A DNA stretch of 64,000 nt, taken from the NCBI GenBank assembly GCA_964036295.1, contig OZ038471.1, positions 16,647,184-16,711,183 on the forward strand, read 5' to 3'. This document shows, in pieces, positions 46,259 through 60,300 of this stretch (position 1 is the first letter of the stretch; every line of letters starts with the position of its first letter). Below the pieces are notes generated by a model that was given only the letters and a program-made list of their open reading frames with translations, did no database searches and was not told the DNA's origin. This DNA is from Plumapathes pennacea. Lineage: Eukaryota > Cnidaria > Anthozoa > Antipatharia > Myriopathidae. Made by a program: the position numbers and the translations under genes.

Positions 46259-49200
46259 TCACTCTTCTTCCTGAAGACGGTGGTATTCATTTCCATTGAC
46301 TGGAATATCTTCATAACCTGGTGCAGGGGAAGGTTCCACCTGTAAATAAGAAAATAAAACACAAACCATTGAATAACACAAGTCACATGACAAAGCTCTG
46401 CAATAATCCCAAACTTAATTACTACAAACCCATGTTCGAGATAGTGAGAGATCAAGATAACAGGGTACTATCAAGGCAATTTTCTACCAAATTTGTTTCA
46501 AAGGGAAATTGGATTTTGTTCCAGATGGCAGGGAGTTCAAGATAACCGAGTTCTACTGTAGACACACGACTGCATACCTCATAATCTTCCAAAGGTGGTT
46601 GGGCTGGTGTCTCTGGAGCAAATCTTTTGCTGAAGAACATAAAAGAAGTTGTTAGAAAATGATTTCATCATTGTACTAAATCATTGATCTCCACAATCAC
46701 TGAAATTGCAAGTCAAGAGTCATTGTAGTGATTATGTTTCCTGCTAAAGGCCAAAGACTTTGTAGAATAGATTTGAACCTTGATGGATATTTACCAATAA
46801 AAATACACTCCAGTGATTATTGCAAGAATTAGCAAAATTGCCACAGAAACTGTGACTGCTATCAGTGTCACAGGTGTAGTGGGCTGTGTCTGCTCTGGGG
46901 AAACAAAAAACAGCAATTACAACACAGTAAGTTAAGTGAGTAGGCATAGCTGTTAGTGGATCCAGGAAGGTTCAGTCGAACCCCTCTTTAGTTCACTCAT
47001 TACAGTAGAACCCACTATCTTGAACTCTCCAGGAAGGCAAGAAAGAGTTTGAGATAGGGATCAGTGGAACGGGATTCCAGCAAGTGAAATTTATACCAAG
47101 TTCATTCTGAGGGGAATCAGATCCTGTTCAAGATAGCGGGGAGTTTGAGATAACTGAGTTCGATATAGCGCGGTTCTACACTGTAGTATGAAAAACGCTG
47201 ATCTGAATAAGTAAGTAGCATTTTTAGGCAAGAAGAAACGAGCATGCAACAGTTACCTCGTTTCATGGAATAAGCTTCTATGATGTGGGCCATTCCTGGA
47301 AGACTGCATTTCTTTGTGTTACACATTGTCATAAATGTGAGATATCGTTTTGCTGACTTCAGTCTTGCAAGCACTGTCCTATTGACGGATGTGTTGGTCA
47401 CATTCAGTATAGTATAGTTGAGTGACATGTCAGCCCCTGTAGCATTCTCAGACAAACTTTCTGGATACACTATATAATGCACCCGGAATGATTCTGGCAC
47501 TCCACGCCACGCCCTTTGAGCTGGCGTCTGAAACAAATCAAGGCAAAAAATAAACACAACATTGAGATACACTACAGAAAAATTTACCTGACTGCCAGGG
47601 CTTGAAATAAAAATATAACAAGTTGGCTAACATATATGCTGGGCATGACTTATTTGATGGGGGGAGGGGGGGAACTAATTTAATTTTTCCCTGGTGTAAG
47701 TATTTCAAATGGATCATTAATCTAGAATCTTGTAAACTCAATCACTTACCTCCCATTCAAGAGTAACATTCCTGAAGGATGCATCAACTAACACATGGGA
47801 TATGTCCCTTAGTATTTCAGGTGAGTTTGGCTCTGTTGAGATCACAAAAAGAATGTCAAGCATTTCCTTCTCCTTGCCCCTTGCCCTAACTTTTACGCTT
47901 GCTCCAATTTTTGCACGGCTAAAGTAAAAAAAGTAGTTGTATGCCCTTCATATCAAGGAGAAACACTTTCTGTGGAGGTTAGAGATTGATATGACCATGT
48001 AGGACACAAGGAGATGACAGGGGTGGGGAGGCAGTCCTGATAAAACTTATATCTGACTGCAACACTGTTTTGCACATTTGATGTTCTGGAATTGCTGGAA
48101 AAATACTGCATGTTCTCTGTAGTCAGTATGGACTCGGAAAGCCAAAACGGCACCAAATTCAACAAAGCTTACCTCCTTCTGGAGTGGAGACTTTTTCTGG
48201 TCCAATCATATCACTGGATGCATTGTTATGTAAATAATCATACAGCACTACATTCATGTACACATAGTATGTCGTTAGAGCTTCAATTCCATCTTCCAAT
48301 GTTATCTGGTGTCTGCCAGTCACAAAGTCACTGGTCTACAACATGGAAATAATAACCCACACATAAACAAATAGACTGGTTTTCTGGAAATACTATTCTG
48401 GAAAATATTATCTTGAGAAATAGAATAAGACTCAAGGATAAACACAGTACCCTGTTAGGGAACTCTCCTTCAGCATGATAAAGAATGACATAACGGGCTT
48501 TATAATCCTCCCATGTTGAACGCCTCGTCCATGTTACAATGATTTGCTGGTCTTCCAGTGCCTGTGCTTTAAAGCCCAGTGGAGGCAGTGGAGTAGCTGA
48601 AATACATAAACTATACATGACAATATGCTACTTTTAAATTTTGCAGTATGATTACTACCTGCTTTAATTTTCTTTCTCAATTGTCCAAGAAATTTACCAT
48701 ACATGCCTTTTTTGCCACACCATAGCTGTGCAGTCAACTCTGCCATAATAGACACTGCAAATTTCCTTGCTCCCACTTAACAGGTGATGATTAATTACTG
48801 ATTATGTAATTAAATACATACCATTCTGTACTCATGGCCTTCTATACAGAAAATTAGTTAGAACTTGGCATTTGATAGCTGTTCAGATGAGTGATTGAAA
48901 TATCAAATCTCACTACATCACTCATACATTTTATTCTTGATTAGTTGAGATAATCTGCATTTGAGAATCTGCTTGGGAGTGAAAGTTAAATGACAAGTCC
49001 TTACCTAGTAGGGGTATGGGAACATACACCACATCACTTTCAACTTGCCCAACTGAATTGTTTGCAATGACTGACACATTGTAAATGCAGTGTGTATTGA
49101 GGTACAAGTCTGTTCCAGACTGCTTGACTTTGCACTGGAACTGATAAGAGTCAACAGTGATATGAAGACTCGTGTCACAACCATATATGGCATCCGTGGG

Positions 49201-49945
49201 CTGAGTATTGCAGTTCCACCCTTTTTTTCCTATGTGAAACCTTGCAGAATATGACACATTCAAAGATGTTCCAGCAGGATGTGAGACATTCCTTGAGAGT
49301 TGCCAGTTGACATAGTATTGTCTCTTTTCTACATTCTTGATATTTACCGAAACATCTTCAGGTTTCCTTGGCAACCCTGTATTTGCATTAACATATATAA
49401 ACAGATCAAAATGAAAATTAGTTCAGGGGCAGAGGTACTCCTATCACCCCAAAGGGTATCAATTTTGTCTTTAGTCTGAAATAAGGTGCAAATTTTTGTA
49501 TGTAGGCCTGAAAAGGGGAACTGCTCTGAAATACGGCTGAAAATTTTATTTTAAGGTCTAAAAATTAAGGTTAAAAAAATGGTATGATATTGTAAGGTTT
49601 TCTGAACTGGGGGGGGGGGGGGGGGTGGGGGGGGGAGGGGAGGGGGATAGCTACACGTACATGCAAAAACTTTTTCTTGACTGCAAATTGCAATATAAGT
49701 GCCGCATTCAGTACTTATTGTCAACCAGTGTACACGGGATACATCAAGCTTCTGAGAAGATCTCAACGATCAAGCTGCGTTCGGCCTCACGACATTGACA
49801 ACAATAGCACTGATAAAACTACCTGCGATGTCAGAATTATTCGTTCTGCGGAAGGAAGAACAGTGACTTGAAAACACTCACCACCAACAGAATCCTCGCT
49901 GCAAACAGCCACAAAGCATGTAATACAAATGATCACCCAAAACAT
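46259..49945 (-). CDS. Single-pass receptor with gp130-like cytokine-receptor domain, FN3 domains and ITAM-like tail
   Basis: Nine minus-strand exons, in phase: 49945-49882, 49376-49005, 48596-48451, 48335-48173, 47832-47750, 47527-47257, 46894-46795, 46629-46578, 46339-46259; 443 aa. Residues 1-16 form a signal peptide (MFWVIICITCFVAVCS). Residues 22-145 resemble gp130-type cytokine-receptor/FN3 modules, with PRKPEDVSVNIKN, a WNC...YGC cysteine pair and VIANNSVGQVESD. Two more FN3-like domains follow (about 146-248, ATPLPPLGFKAQALEDQQI; about 249-366, FRNVTLEW). There are many N-glycosylation sequons. The membrane segment is about 373-398. The 45-residue tail has Tyr at 416, 426 and 436. Y426-E-D-I, six residues, Y436-H-R-L fits the ITAM consensus. 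No WSXWS or kinase domain. Could instead be a generic FN3 adhesion receptor; ligand unknown. Confidence 0.8.
46433..46560. mobile_element. MITE-like element in receptor intron
   Basis: Left part AGATAGTGAGAGATCAAGAT and right part TCAAGATAACCGAGTTCTAC; same family as 46985-47185. Confidence 0.55.
46985..47185. mobile_element. MITE-like element in receptor intron
   Basis: TACAGTAGAACCCACTATCT at 47004 and GATATAGCGCGGTTCTACAC at the right are inverted ends enclosing GAGTTTGAGATAGGGATC. Confidence 0.6.
48868..48990. repeat. Dispersed short element, AGTGAAAGGGTT family, receptor intron
   Basis: CTCACTACATCACTCATACA and TCTGCTTGGGAGTGAAAG match the 1312 copy in order and orientation. Confidence 0.65.
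49430..49645. mobile_element. Second copy of the G-run MITE, receptor intron 1
   Basis: GGTACTCCTATCACCCCAAA then GTATCAATTTTGTCTTTAGTC align with the reverse complement of 8796-9190. Right end is an interrupted G run of about 35 bases. Confidence 0.7.
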
Positions 49946-51323
49946 TTGGTGCGCGCAAAAACAGTCTACTTTCACTTCCGTGATGCAACTATTCCGAGAA
50001 AGAGCTGGTGATGAACCACATTCCTTCCACCCATTCCCCCTGCGTAGGCTACGGAGTTCTGTGGGTGTAGGGGTGGGGAAATATGGCAAGCTGAAATTTA
50101 AACGTGATTTTGTCAAAGCGTGAAAGTATAACTCACTGGTGATCGATTGAAAGTTTGCAGGAGACGAGGCGCGAATGCGGGAGATCAGAAGAGACTACAT
50201 GGACAGCACTGTGAATCCTGGGTAATTATTTTCGCAACCGCTGGACCTTGACGTGCAGTCTCAGGGGCCATAATCAGGTCAGAAGGAAGGAACAGAAAGG
50301 AGTCAGCTGTTGTCTGGTGTAATTTGCAAGGTAATCGGATTCTCCCTCGCAATAAAATAAGCTGCATATTTTAGTTGCAATTTTTAAGCAGTTTAGGGGT
50401 ATAAGTGATTAGAGTGGCCCTTGGTTTTTAAATACAACAATTGTAATATATAGCATTAAAATTAACTCCTTTACTGACTCGATTACTGACTTGGTGGCCG
50501 AGCGGTTTGGGGGTGGTGGACCTGAATCCGTAATGAAGCTCCAAGCCAGGAGGTCGTGGGTTCAATTCCCACGGCCGGCAGTAGTAAGAAGGTTTTTCAT
50601 CCGAGGAGGCAACTCCAACGGTTTTTCCCTTCTGAACCTGTCTTCTTTCTACAGGTATTCCACCGGTCGGACATTTGAAACATGAGCCTCTGGCTCGGGA
50701 GAATGGGCAACCACTCCCTAATGTTTCGACTTTAAATAAATGATATTTATTTATTTATTTAATACCCTATTAATACCGTCAATGATAATATGATTTTTTT
50801 TAAATTGCAGTATCAGGAGATTTTCATAGAGATTTGAATTGCTTGAAAATAAACATTATCACTATGAATGAATTCCAGATTAGCCTATCCCTGAATTTTA
50901 ATAAGCTGAATAATAGTTTAGATTTAAGAGTCATACTACACAGCTACGGCACACTGGTGGTAGTTTGCTAGAGCAGAACATCATTTTCGTGAGGGATAAG
51001 AAGCATATCTGATACGATTTATTTTCTTTTGCGAAAGTGAATTCAATAGTTCTCTAACAAAGGCGCACGATTTAAAGTCGCGTGACCGCTCCATGTCATG
51101 AGGGCCAGTGTGCGCGCGCACTGACTTGTGGGATGTCCCTCGTGAAATTTGTTCAAGATAGAGTGCGGAAATGACGGCTTGACCTTTTCTGGAAATTGCG
51201 AGAATTCTTTGTCTGGGTCAGAGTGAATCTGCCTTTATCCATTGCCTTTGGGAAGGCGGGATGCCCTGCAGGAATCAAGCAGCACATTTTTGAGCATTGC
51301 GAGTTCTGGAAGCCAAGGTAAAC
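49946..51323. other. Divergent intergenic region, receptor and PHF20-like gene
   Basis: Contains both 5' flanks and one tRNA-derived SINE (50487-50760). No additional gene supported; the 60-110 codon ORFs are chance or continue from the receptor 5' UTR. Confidence 0.55.
50487..50760 (+). mobile_element. tRNA-derived SINE
   Basis: A perfect A box TGGCCGAGCGG (50495-50505) and B box GGTTCAATTCC (50559-50569), about 50 bp apart with a Leu/Ser-like long variable region, are followed by a non-tRNA body and a TTTA-repeat tail. The would-be acceptor stem (GACTTGG versus GCCGGCA) does not pair, so it is not a working tRNA gene. Confidence 0.75.
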
Positions 51324-54300
51324 ATGTCGCACAAAACGTCTCCCACTCGAAAGGTTGTTTTCGAGGTTGGTGCTCGGCTTGAGGCGATGGATTTTACTCA
51401 GAACTGGTACGTACTTGCTCAGTTTTATCCTGGAAGCGGTTAACGTGTAATTCCAAGTCCTGCGTTCGCGCAAAAACTTTAGACTCGCCGAACGTGTTGC
51501 ATGGTTGAATGGCTTTCAATATGAACACATGAATATCTGATCGTAATAGATCTATGGAGGACTTAAAATCGGCCCAAGTTTATTTGGGAAGAAAGAAGGA
51601 GGCGTTAATTTTTACTAGAGAAAGCCGGTGTTGACTTGTAATGAAGGCTGACATCACTCAAAATAACTTGAGGCATCAAAGATTGTCTTCGTTCTATAAA
51701 ATACTGAAAGACGAAAAATATATATTTCGAATTTCGAAATGAACGGCGATCACTCACAGAAAGACCCACTTTTGATCATAGCAGCAGCTTGTTTTGATGA
51801 AAATGTGCAAATTATTGATTTGCTCACCTGCCTTGCTAATTTATTAAGCTTTATTGTGTTTCCTTGCCAAAGCAATGTGTCAGCGTTTTGACATGTTGTG
51901 GAGTGAAGGAGCTTTCATCAAGAACTTAAATAATGCTTTACTGTACAGTATTTTGTCTGTTTTGAAAATGGGAAAAATGTGACTAATATGTTGTTTTACA
52001 TATTGATAATAAAGTGAAATACTGGAAGAATAGTTTTTATAGTACTTCACATAATAATCTTATTATTTGGTGTGTGATCTGTATATTTTACTTTTTTCAG
52101 TTGATTTGTACCACAACATGATACTAGAAACCTCAGTCCAATACACTGCATCTGTATATACTATATCTTCCAGATAAATTAAGCTAAATTGTCCCAAGGA
52201 CAACCACAAGTTGTGTTTTGGCTGCCTTATCCAATCTTTTGGTGCAATATATTTTATAGAAAAGTAGCATCATCATGCATCACTAAATTGCATCATTTTT
52301 ACCAAGGCCTTTTGTTGCCCATGGGAACAGCCATTAGAAACTACTGCATACTGTAATTCAGTTGTCCGAGAGCTGAACAACCATTAATTTTGAACCCTGG
52401 TTTATCATTGTTTTATTCCAGGTATTCAGCCAAAATCTGTCGTATTGACGAGAAGGACAAGAAAGCTCTGATCCACTTTGAAGGATGGAATCACCGTTAC
52501 GACGAGTGGATAGATTTTGATAGCAGCCGGCTGAGACCCCACCATCGGCTGCATCTGTTTCAAGAAGCAAAGGAGGAGAAGAAGCAGGTCAGGAGAATGA
52601 TCCATAAAAATACAAGTTAAAAGTGCTGTACTGTAGTCACAGCTTTGTAATTCCAGAGTGATGAGAGAGAAATTCTCCTTTCACAACATTAACAACTGTA
52701 TGAAGTAAGTGTGGAGAATTTGTCCCTAGCATCTGGCAAATAAGAAATGCTGTGTATTGGAGTGGATTTTAGTGAGTATAATCTTGCATAGTGATTACAG
52801 ATACCTATTACAAATTCTAGCTCGGTCAAACTTTGTATTTACACATTCTCGTAAGCCGACTGCAGTTTTGGTTATGGACACTTTCTGCTCTAAGGGTGTC
52901 TGCTTTACATGAGCTTCAACTGTATTGTAATTCCTGCCTTGTTGTTTTGACAATATTTTACGATCACTCTTGGTTCTTCATTGCATGAAGGAAATTTTTG
53001 AATTAATCCTGCTTAAATCCATATGTGAATCCAGTGCTAGAATATTGTTAAATGTGTGCATAATGCTTCATACTACATGGCCACTTTTGATGACGTACAG
53101 TGATGTAAAATAACCCTGTTGTTTCTTGCTAACTTTACCCTGGACATTACATGTACATTCAGTAAAATATTCAAATAATTTGGATTTATTTTCTTTCATG
53201 ATTTTTATTGAACCTTGGGTTATGTACTCATTATTTTGTCCATCAATCCATGCCTTCATTCAATCATCCATCCATCCATCCATTCATTCATTTATTTTGG
53301 TGTTCCAATATTCTCACAATATTATGTAGAGCTGGTGAAGAAGACTGTTTCAACTTGAGTCAGTCTTAAACTGTCAACTTGTATGTCCATGGTTTTTAGG
53401 GTCTCTGCCATTAAGATTATAAGGCATGGTTTAAATCAGAGAGTCTACTGCTCAAATTGCTTGACTTACAGTATATAATGATGTCCATGGACCTTGTAGC
53501 CTGCTGCAGTAAATGTACAATTGTACAGTGTTTTCATCTTTTCTTCAAGCAATGAATATTCTAAACTGTCAGGTCTCAACTCCTTATGGATTGTGATGAG
53601 CAGTATTCTGTGCAAATGGAGGTTTTTTGGACACATGCATGTTGTTTTGCAATTTTTTGGTGGCACAAGTAAAAGACATTAGATAGTAGAGAAGTGGCCT
53701 GCAGTAAAAAAAAAACCCTGCATGATTGCACATGCTGTGAATAATATTATTTTGCTAAAAGATACTGTGATCATAAGACTCTAAACATAGACATTTTAAA
53801 AACAATTTAGACAATCATAATATGTTGACATTTAAAAGACACTAGACAGTCATAATAGGATAACATCTGATAATGGTGACCATGATAAAACTGTATATTC
53901 TCTAACCAAAGTTTGTTCGTTGCATTATTTATTCTGGAACACTTTCAAACACTCTTCTTTCCATTTTCTCTTGGGGCTTAATCCTGTGATGGCATGTGCT
54001 TATCTTCACTTCACTCCAGGATGTGTGCGACTATCAGGTCCGGTCTCTTTTTCTGTGTTTTATCAGTTATTATGTTGTGCCTAAAACTAACATAATGTAT
54101 TTGCAGCTTGGAAAATAAACTATTATTTTTACCTTGACAACAGCAGAAGATTTCAGACTGGAAATCTGCTCTGCAGTATTGTTTCTCTTCAGTGTATTGA
54201 AATCTCAAAACTTGAAGAGAAATAACTCATTCACACTTATCAGAAGCACATAATTTACAAGTGAATGATAGTTTACAGTACAGTATCTTATAAATTAGGG

Positions 54301-57300
54301 TTATCATCCATATAACAGTGTATTTGTGTGGGGCTTGGGTGCATGTGTCTTATTTTCTAGTTATCCGTAGTTGGGCTTAAAGATACAATATTCCCTGTTG
54401 TGCATGTCAGCATTTTATTGGCACTGGATGAATCCTGAACTACTTAAAACCTGAACCATTGGCTTGTCCTTGTGGTATTTTTGTAAAAGAATACAGTGAC
54501 GTATTACTTCATATTTATGGATGATCACTGGCTTGCCTTTATAGTGATTAGATTTATACTTGCTGAATTTAGTACTAACCCTAACACTGCCTTACATAAC
54601 TTTAATGGTCTCCGCTTCAGGAGGGTTTACAGTACTAATATTAATGCTATATTTTCACTTGCATCAACCATGTCTTGTTAACGTGCAGTGACATTAACTT
54701 TAACTATTAATGCTGCAGCTACAGTAAAAGCTTATTGAAGTCTTTCTCAATCATCTCCCAAACCAATACTGTATGCCGGCAACCATCTGGAATTTCATGT
54801 CAGCCACAAAGAATAGAGGAAATAAATTTTTCCATGGTCGAATTTGTTTGGCAGTCCTTTAGTGGGAGCCTAGCATACTAAAGTTGCAAGTGAAGATGCT
54901 AATAACTGGATGCAGTTGTTCAAGGCTTTATTTAGCTAATCAAGGATCAACTTCCTTCTCTTAACCTCCTGCTGATTCAAAGTCCAAATAATACTGAAGT
55001 ACAGTAATTTATTGTTTTTCAAGTATACTTTGTTTCATTGAAATGTTTCAGTATTCAGACCTACAGACTGAATCAAAAAATGAAGATTCTTTCAACCTTT
55101 TTTGAAAGAAAAAAAATCATTGATGTAATTGGGAATTGATAGTCCAATCAACTTTTATCTGAACAAGCCATCATATGACAAGTTCTCTACACTATATTAT
55201 ATATCTCTGGTAAGAAACTGAATGAGAAAATCGAAGTTGATCACACTTGGGAGTGAAAGGGTTGCAGCAACCCAGGGTTTGTGCAGTCATGCTTGCATCA
55301 AGACTAAGGGCATGAATATTGAAATACAACACTGTAAGAATGTAGGAATACAAACTGCAAAAATGTCATCACAACTCATGTTGTTTTTACTCTCTGAAAC
55401 TGTAGGATTGGACTGTTGGAGACCGTGTGTTGGCTAAATGGCTGGACTGCAAATATTACCCTGCCAAAGTCACCAAGTGTAACCCAGAGGGTAAGTGATA
55501 TTCTCCTTTGTTCATGATACAAATTTCTCCCAACCTGTCTAGAGGGAAATGTATGTGTGATGAAGTGTGAGTTTATTATTCAATCAGTAGTTTATCAAGA
55601 GGCAAGTTTTCCATAATGTATTATATATTTCTGGTGAGAAACTGAAGGAGAAGATTGAAGTTGATCGCTCCTGAGAGTGAGTGATGGTTGTTTGTGTCAG
55701 CACTTGTGGTGATTTGTTGTTTGTATATTCACAGGTACCTGTGAAGTCCTGTTTTATGATGGTGTGAAGAAGACTGTTCAGAGGTCAAACATGAAGCCAG
55801 ACAACAAGGTACACAGTGTAACTGCTATTCCTTACTTTTGCGTTGAGACTGTAGCTTGTTATGAAATATTAATGAATTAAAGAAAGTATTTTGAAAATGT
55901 ATGTGGGGCTCTTCTATTAGAATGGTAATATATACCTGGTATATATATGGTATTATATATTATAGACCTTGTATTGTGCAATACTGGTGTGTTATCCCTT
56001 TCACTCTCAAGATCATTATTTATAATTTTATTCTCCCAGCCATTCAAGAAGAAAGTGTTGAGTTATACAATAGAAGATACAAAAGCTTAACTTCAGAAAC
56101 AGAAAATACAGTACTGAGAGTGGACATCATGAATTACGGTAATATCATCTTCACTGTAATTTTTTTCAGAAAACTGTTTTGATGCCGGCCATCAAAGAAC
56201 TTGATGCTGGTGAGCGTCAAAAGAGAAGAGTTCAAATGGCTTCAGCTAGAGCAGCAAGAGCAAGAAAGAGGAGCAAAGAAGAAGCACAAGAAATGGCGGC
56301 AAACAAGAAAGAAAAAGGGAAAAAGCCGCGCAGCCAAAGGTGAGGGAACTTGGAGGTTTCTTGGAAGCTTTGTTGTTGTTGTTGTTGTTTTTATTTTTGA
56401 GAGCACTAAATCTCACCAGAGACTGTATTTTTGGTCCACTATCTCTTTCTGCTTGACGAGGAAGATGTTAATGTGGAACAGGATCCCTAAACTCTAGACC
56501 TCCCAACTAAATGAGAATATTGATCATAAGCTTTTATCCAAGCAATTCATCAGCTGCTAAATTATCCTTTACAGTACATAGTTTAGTTTAGTTTGTTGAA
56601 TTTGTCAGACACACACTGAATAAGTACAAAATAATGGAATGTGATGACAGGACGAAAAAGCAGGACTTGCATCCCAATTATTGACTTGCACAAGTTGAAA
56701 ATGGTACACCTCTCATGCTTAGCACACCTGCTGATTACTTTTATTTGTTGTCAGTCACAGCACAGAAGACTCTGCAGCAACTAGCAAAGCCAGCACATCC
56801 AGCCCTGCTGAAGTGCCCTTACAAGAAGACGTGTTCCACAAGCTAGAGCAAAAGTATGTGTCCCTCATCTGCTTGATAATGTTTTGATTAATTTCGTGCC
56901 CCCAGTAACAGTCAACAGAATCAAAATCAGAAATATAACACCACCTGTACCTTTTGGGGGCAATTGCAAGAATTATAGCAAGGGTGTTGATACTAAGGTT
57001 GTTTGATTGAAGGATTCAGTTCTATTCAGGTTTGAAACTGGTTTGAAACTGGTTTGACACAGGTTTGACACTGGTTTGACACTGTTTCACTTGTTTTGTT
57101 CAGGAATATAAAATCTAAGGAGAATGTTACAGACATCCAAGAGCAGAAACCAAACACTGAAACATCACCTAAACAAGAAAAACAACCAACACCCCAAGAA
57201 CTGAAACCTCCTGAAGACTGGAAAACACCCCAAGAACTAAAACCAACTCAAAAAGTGAAACCACCTCAAGAACTTAAACCAGTTCAAGACTTGAAACCAA

Positions 57301-60300
57301 CTGAAAATGTGAAACCAACTCAAGAACAAAAGTCAGCTCAACAACTGAAACAATCACAAGCACTAAAACCAGTTCAAAAGTTGAAACCAACTCAAGTGAA
57401 ACAACCTCAAGAACTAAAAACACCTAAAGAATTGAAACCACCTCAAGAGTTGAAACTAACTGAAGAACTGAAACCTCGACAGGAATTGAAACCAACTCAG
57501 GATCTAAAACCATCTCAAGAACTGAAACCGTTGATATTTGTAAAATACAAAACAGAAGAAGAATGTCTCTCACCTCCCATGGAAACCACCCAGTTAACAG
57601 GGATCAAGGAGAAAGTTGTATCAAGTGTTGACAGAATTACTACTCATGAAACAGAACACTATAAACAACACAATACTCAAACTGTTTCATGTCATTCCAA
57701 GACAATTATTGGTGATTGTTCTGAACAAATGATAGATTTATCTTCTGTTCCTGTGACTACTCGTGTTGACCACAGCAGTGCTGATATGATGGAAACTGAT
57801 GAAGTTCTGGATATCATTGATGTCAGTCATTTTAGCCCTGCTACTGATAAAACTCAGAACATCACACCATGTCATAGTGATCCTGCAGGTCTTGGCAGCT
57901 CACAGACATCTGATAAAGAACAGACTGAAAATGCAGCCCTGAGTACTAAAGATGAGATTAACGTCAGTGATGTCACTGAAATATCTCATGTAAAAACAGC
58001 CAATAGCAACACTTCACCTGGGAAGTCAAAAGTGTTAGCTGCTGAGAGAAACTCATCTCAAGAACATCCAGTGACGACAGCAGTAATAAAAAAGCTAACA
58101 CACAAGTTAACATCTGAGGTTTGTCACAAATCACCGGGGCTCAAGCTCAAAACCTCTCGTCCTCGGGGTGGTAAAACAGCCTCAAAAAGACGTGGACCCA
58201 GGGGAGGACGTTCAACTTTGAATCCACGGGGGTATGGCTACAGCATGGCTTTTATGCCCCAACAGACATCTGAAACTAGCACTGAAACCACAGAGACTTC
58301 ATCTACAGAGAACAACAGTACCAACACCAGTACTGGTGCAACTACCACAGCAGTAGCAGCAGGTGGAACTAAACCAACTCCAGGGAAAAGCCAGACATAC
58401 CAAGCCAAGAAGTTGCGGTTGGACCAGATCACTGGCAAACTGTCTGCACAGCGACAGTGTGAAGCAAAAGCCTCAGTTAATTCACCGTCTGCATTCCAAG
58501 CAACAGGCCACTCACCACCTCCCCCTCATCTCCCTCCGTCACCTGTGTCGCTCCCCCCTGCACAGACACCAAGTCCATCAGGCGTGACGAGCCCATACCC
58601 CATGGAGTCGTACCCCCCTCCACTACTCTATGCCCCAACCCTTGCACCACCTTGTTGTACCAATCCGCATCACCCGCACCAGCCGTACCCCTCTCCCGGA
58701 CCTCCTCCTCGTGGTCCAATACCACATGGATTGCATCTACCTGCACGGCATGTTCACCCTCATCAGGACTTTCACCCACAATCGTCTGGCTATATGGTCT
58801 ATCAGCCGCCTCAGGGGCCTCCCTACCCAAGACCCTGTATGGGAAGTTGTGAGTACAGTACTTGTGTATTGGTTTGTTTTCAATCTTGTTTCTTGTCACA
58901 GTATTGTTCACAACACCAAAGCAGAGGGGGAGGGCTGGGCAGGTATGGATGAAGGAACAGGAAAGAGGGGGGAGGGTTCAGGAAACAACAGGATGAGGGG
59001 GGTGGGGTAGGGTGTTCATGCTGTTGTTAGCAAAGTTTTTTGCATTTTCAAGTGCAAATGAGAAATCCTGATTGTACAAAAGAAAAGCTCCAGGTAAATA
59101 TTGCTCTTGTCAAGGTTGGAGGTAATAATAATGTTGTGTTGTTCCTTCAGGTTGTCAGCACTTGTACCACTCTCTGCCACATGACAGCTCGCCCCCTCCC
59201 CCTCCCCCTCATGAGAGTGCCTTGGTACGACTGATGCAATGTGAACAGAGAATGCTCCATCCCACCAGCAGCATGCCCTGTTTCAGGGAGATGTCCCCCT
59301 CTGGTCCCTGGACAGCAGGGGTCAGACACACAGGTCCATCCTCACACTACATGCCAGGGCCCCACACACATGAGGAGCTATGGAGATCAACAACGGAAGG
59401 TTTGAAACAAAAGTTGCAAAAGAAGTGAACATGTTTAGAATGTTTACTAGTCAAAAGATATTTTCTTACATAAATGACCCTGTGGACCTTTGAAAGTGTC
59501 ACTTATTTGTTCAGAAAATCAGAGTGCAAACTCAAGAATATGTATTACTGGCTAGTACAGTTAACTCCCTCTAAGACAGACATTCTCAGACCAGCTCCAA
59601 CTGTCTGTTTAGAGGTGTCTGTCTTATAGAGAGTACCCTATATCTTGGGGCTTGAAGGATGAAATATGAGACAGACAAATCTGACTCATTCTTTTCTATT
59701 GTTTTGGGACCTTACCCAAGACATTATTTAATGAAACAGCAGAATTTGATCGTTGTTTGTTTTTTCAGGCTTGCCCAGCCAGACTTCACCTTCGCCCAGT
59801 AGCAGCCCAGTCACACAATCGGAGAGCTTGTTGTCACGGCAACAGAGCAAGAGATCCCGGAAAAGCGAACGTCCTTTGCCAACTAACACCAAGTCACTCC
59901 CCACAACACCTTCATCTACTCCAACAGGCTCTGGTCCAGCGCAAACTTTGATCACAGGAGATAGCAAAGACACTGAATCTGACAAATCTGTGCCAACAAA
60001 AGAGCATGATCACCCAGGAGCCTTGAAGGAGAAAGGAAAAGCTTTGCCAGACGGTAGCTCCAATGAGCGTGGTCATGCTGCTGAGGCTGCGCTCGCTCCA
60101 GCGGCACATAAAGCACTTCCTGTATCACAGGGACTGTCGACCTCTTTGCCTGTAGGAGCAGTGCCACCGTCTGTGCCTTCCTCTGGGGTTTTTGTGCCGA
60201 GTGCAGCAGCTGCCTTCACGGGTGCTCTGCATGCTCATCGGGTAAGGATGGAACTGGGTTCAGGTTAATACAACTAATATGGACAGGAAGGAAATGGAGG

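Noticed and set aside
50491..50580. Possible tRNA-Leu/Ser gene
   Set aside because: A and B boxes are perfect but the acceptor stem does not pair and a SINE body with a TTTA tail follows.
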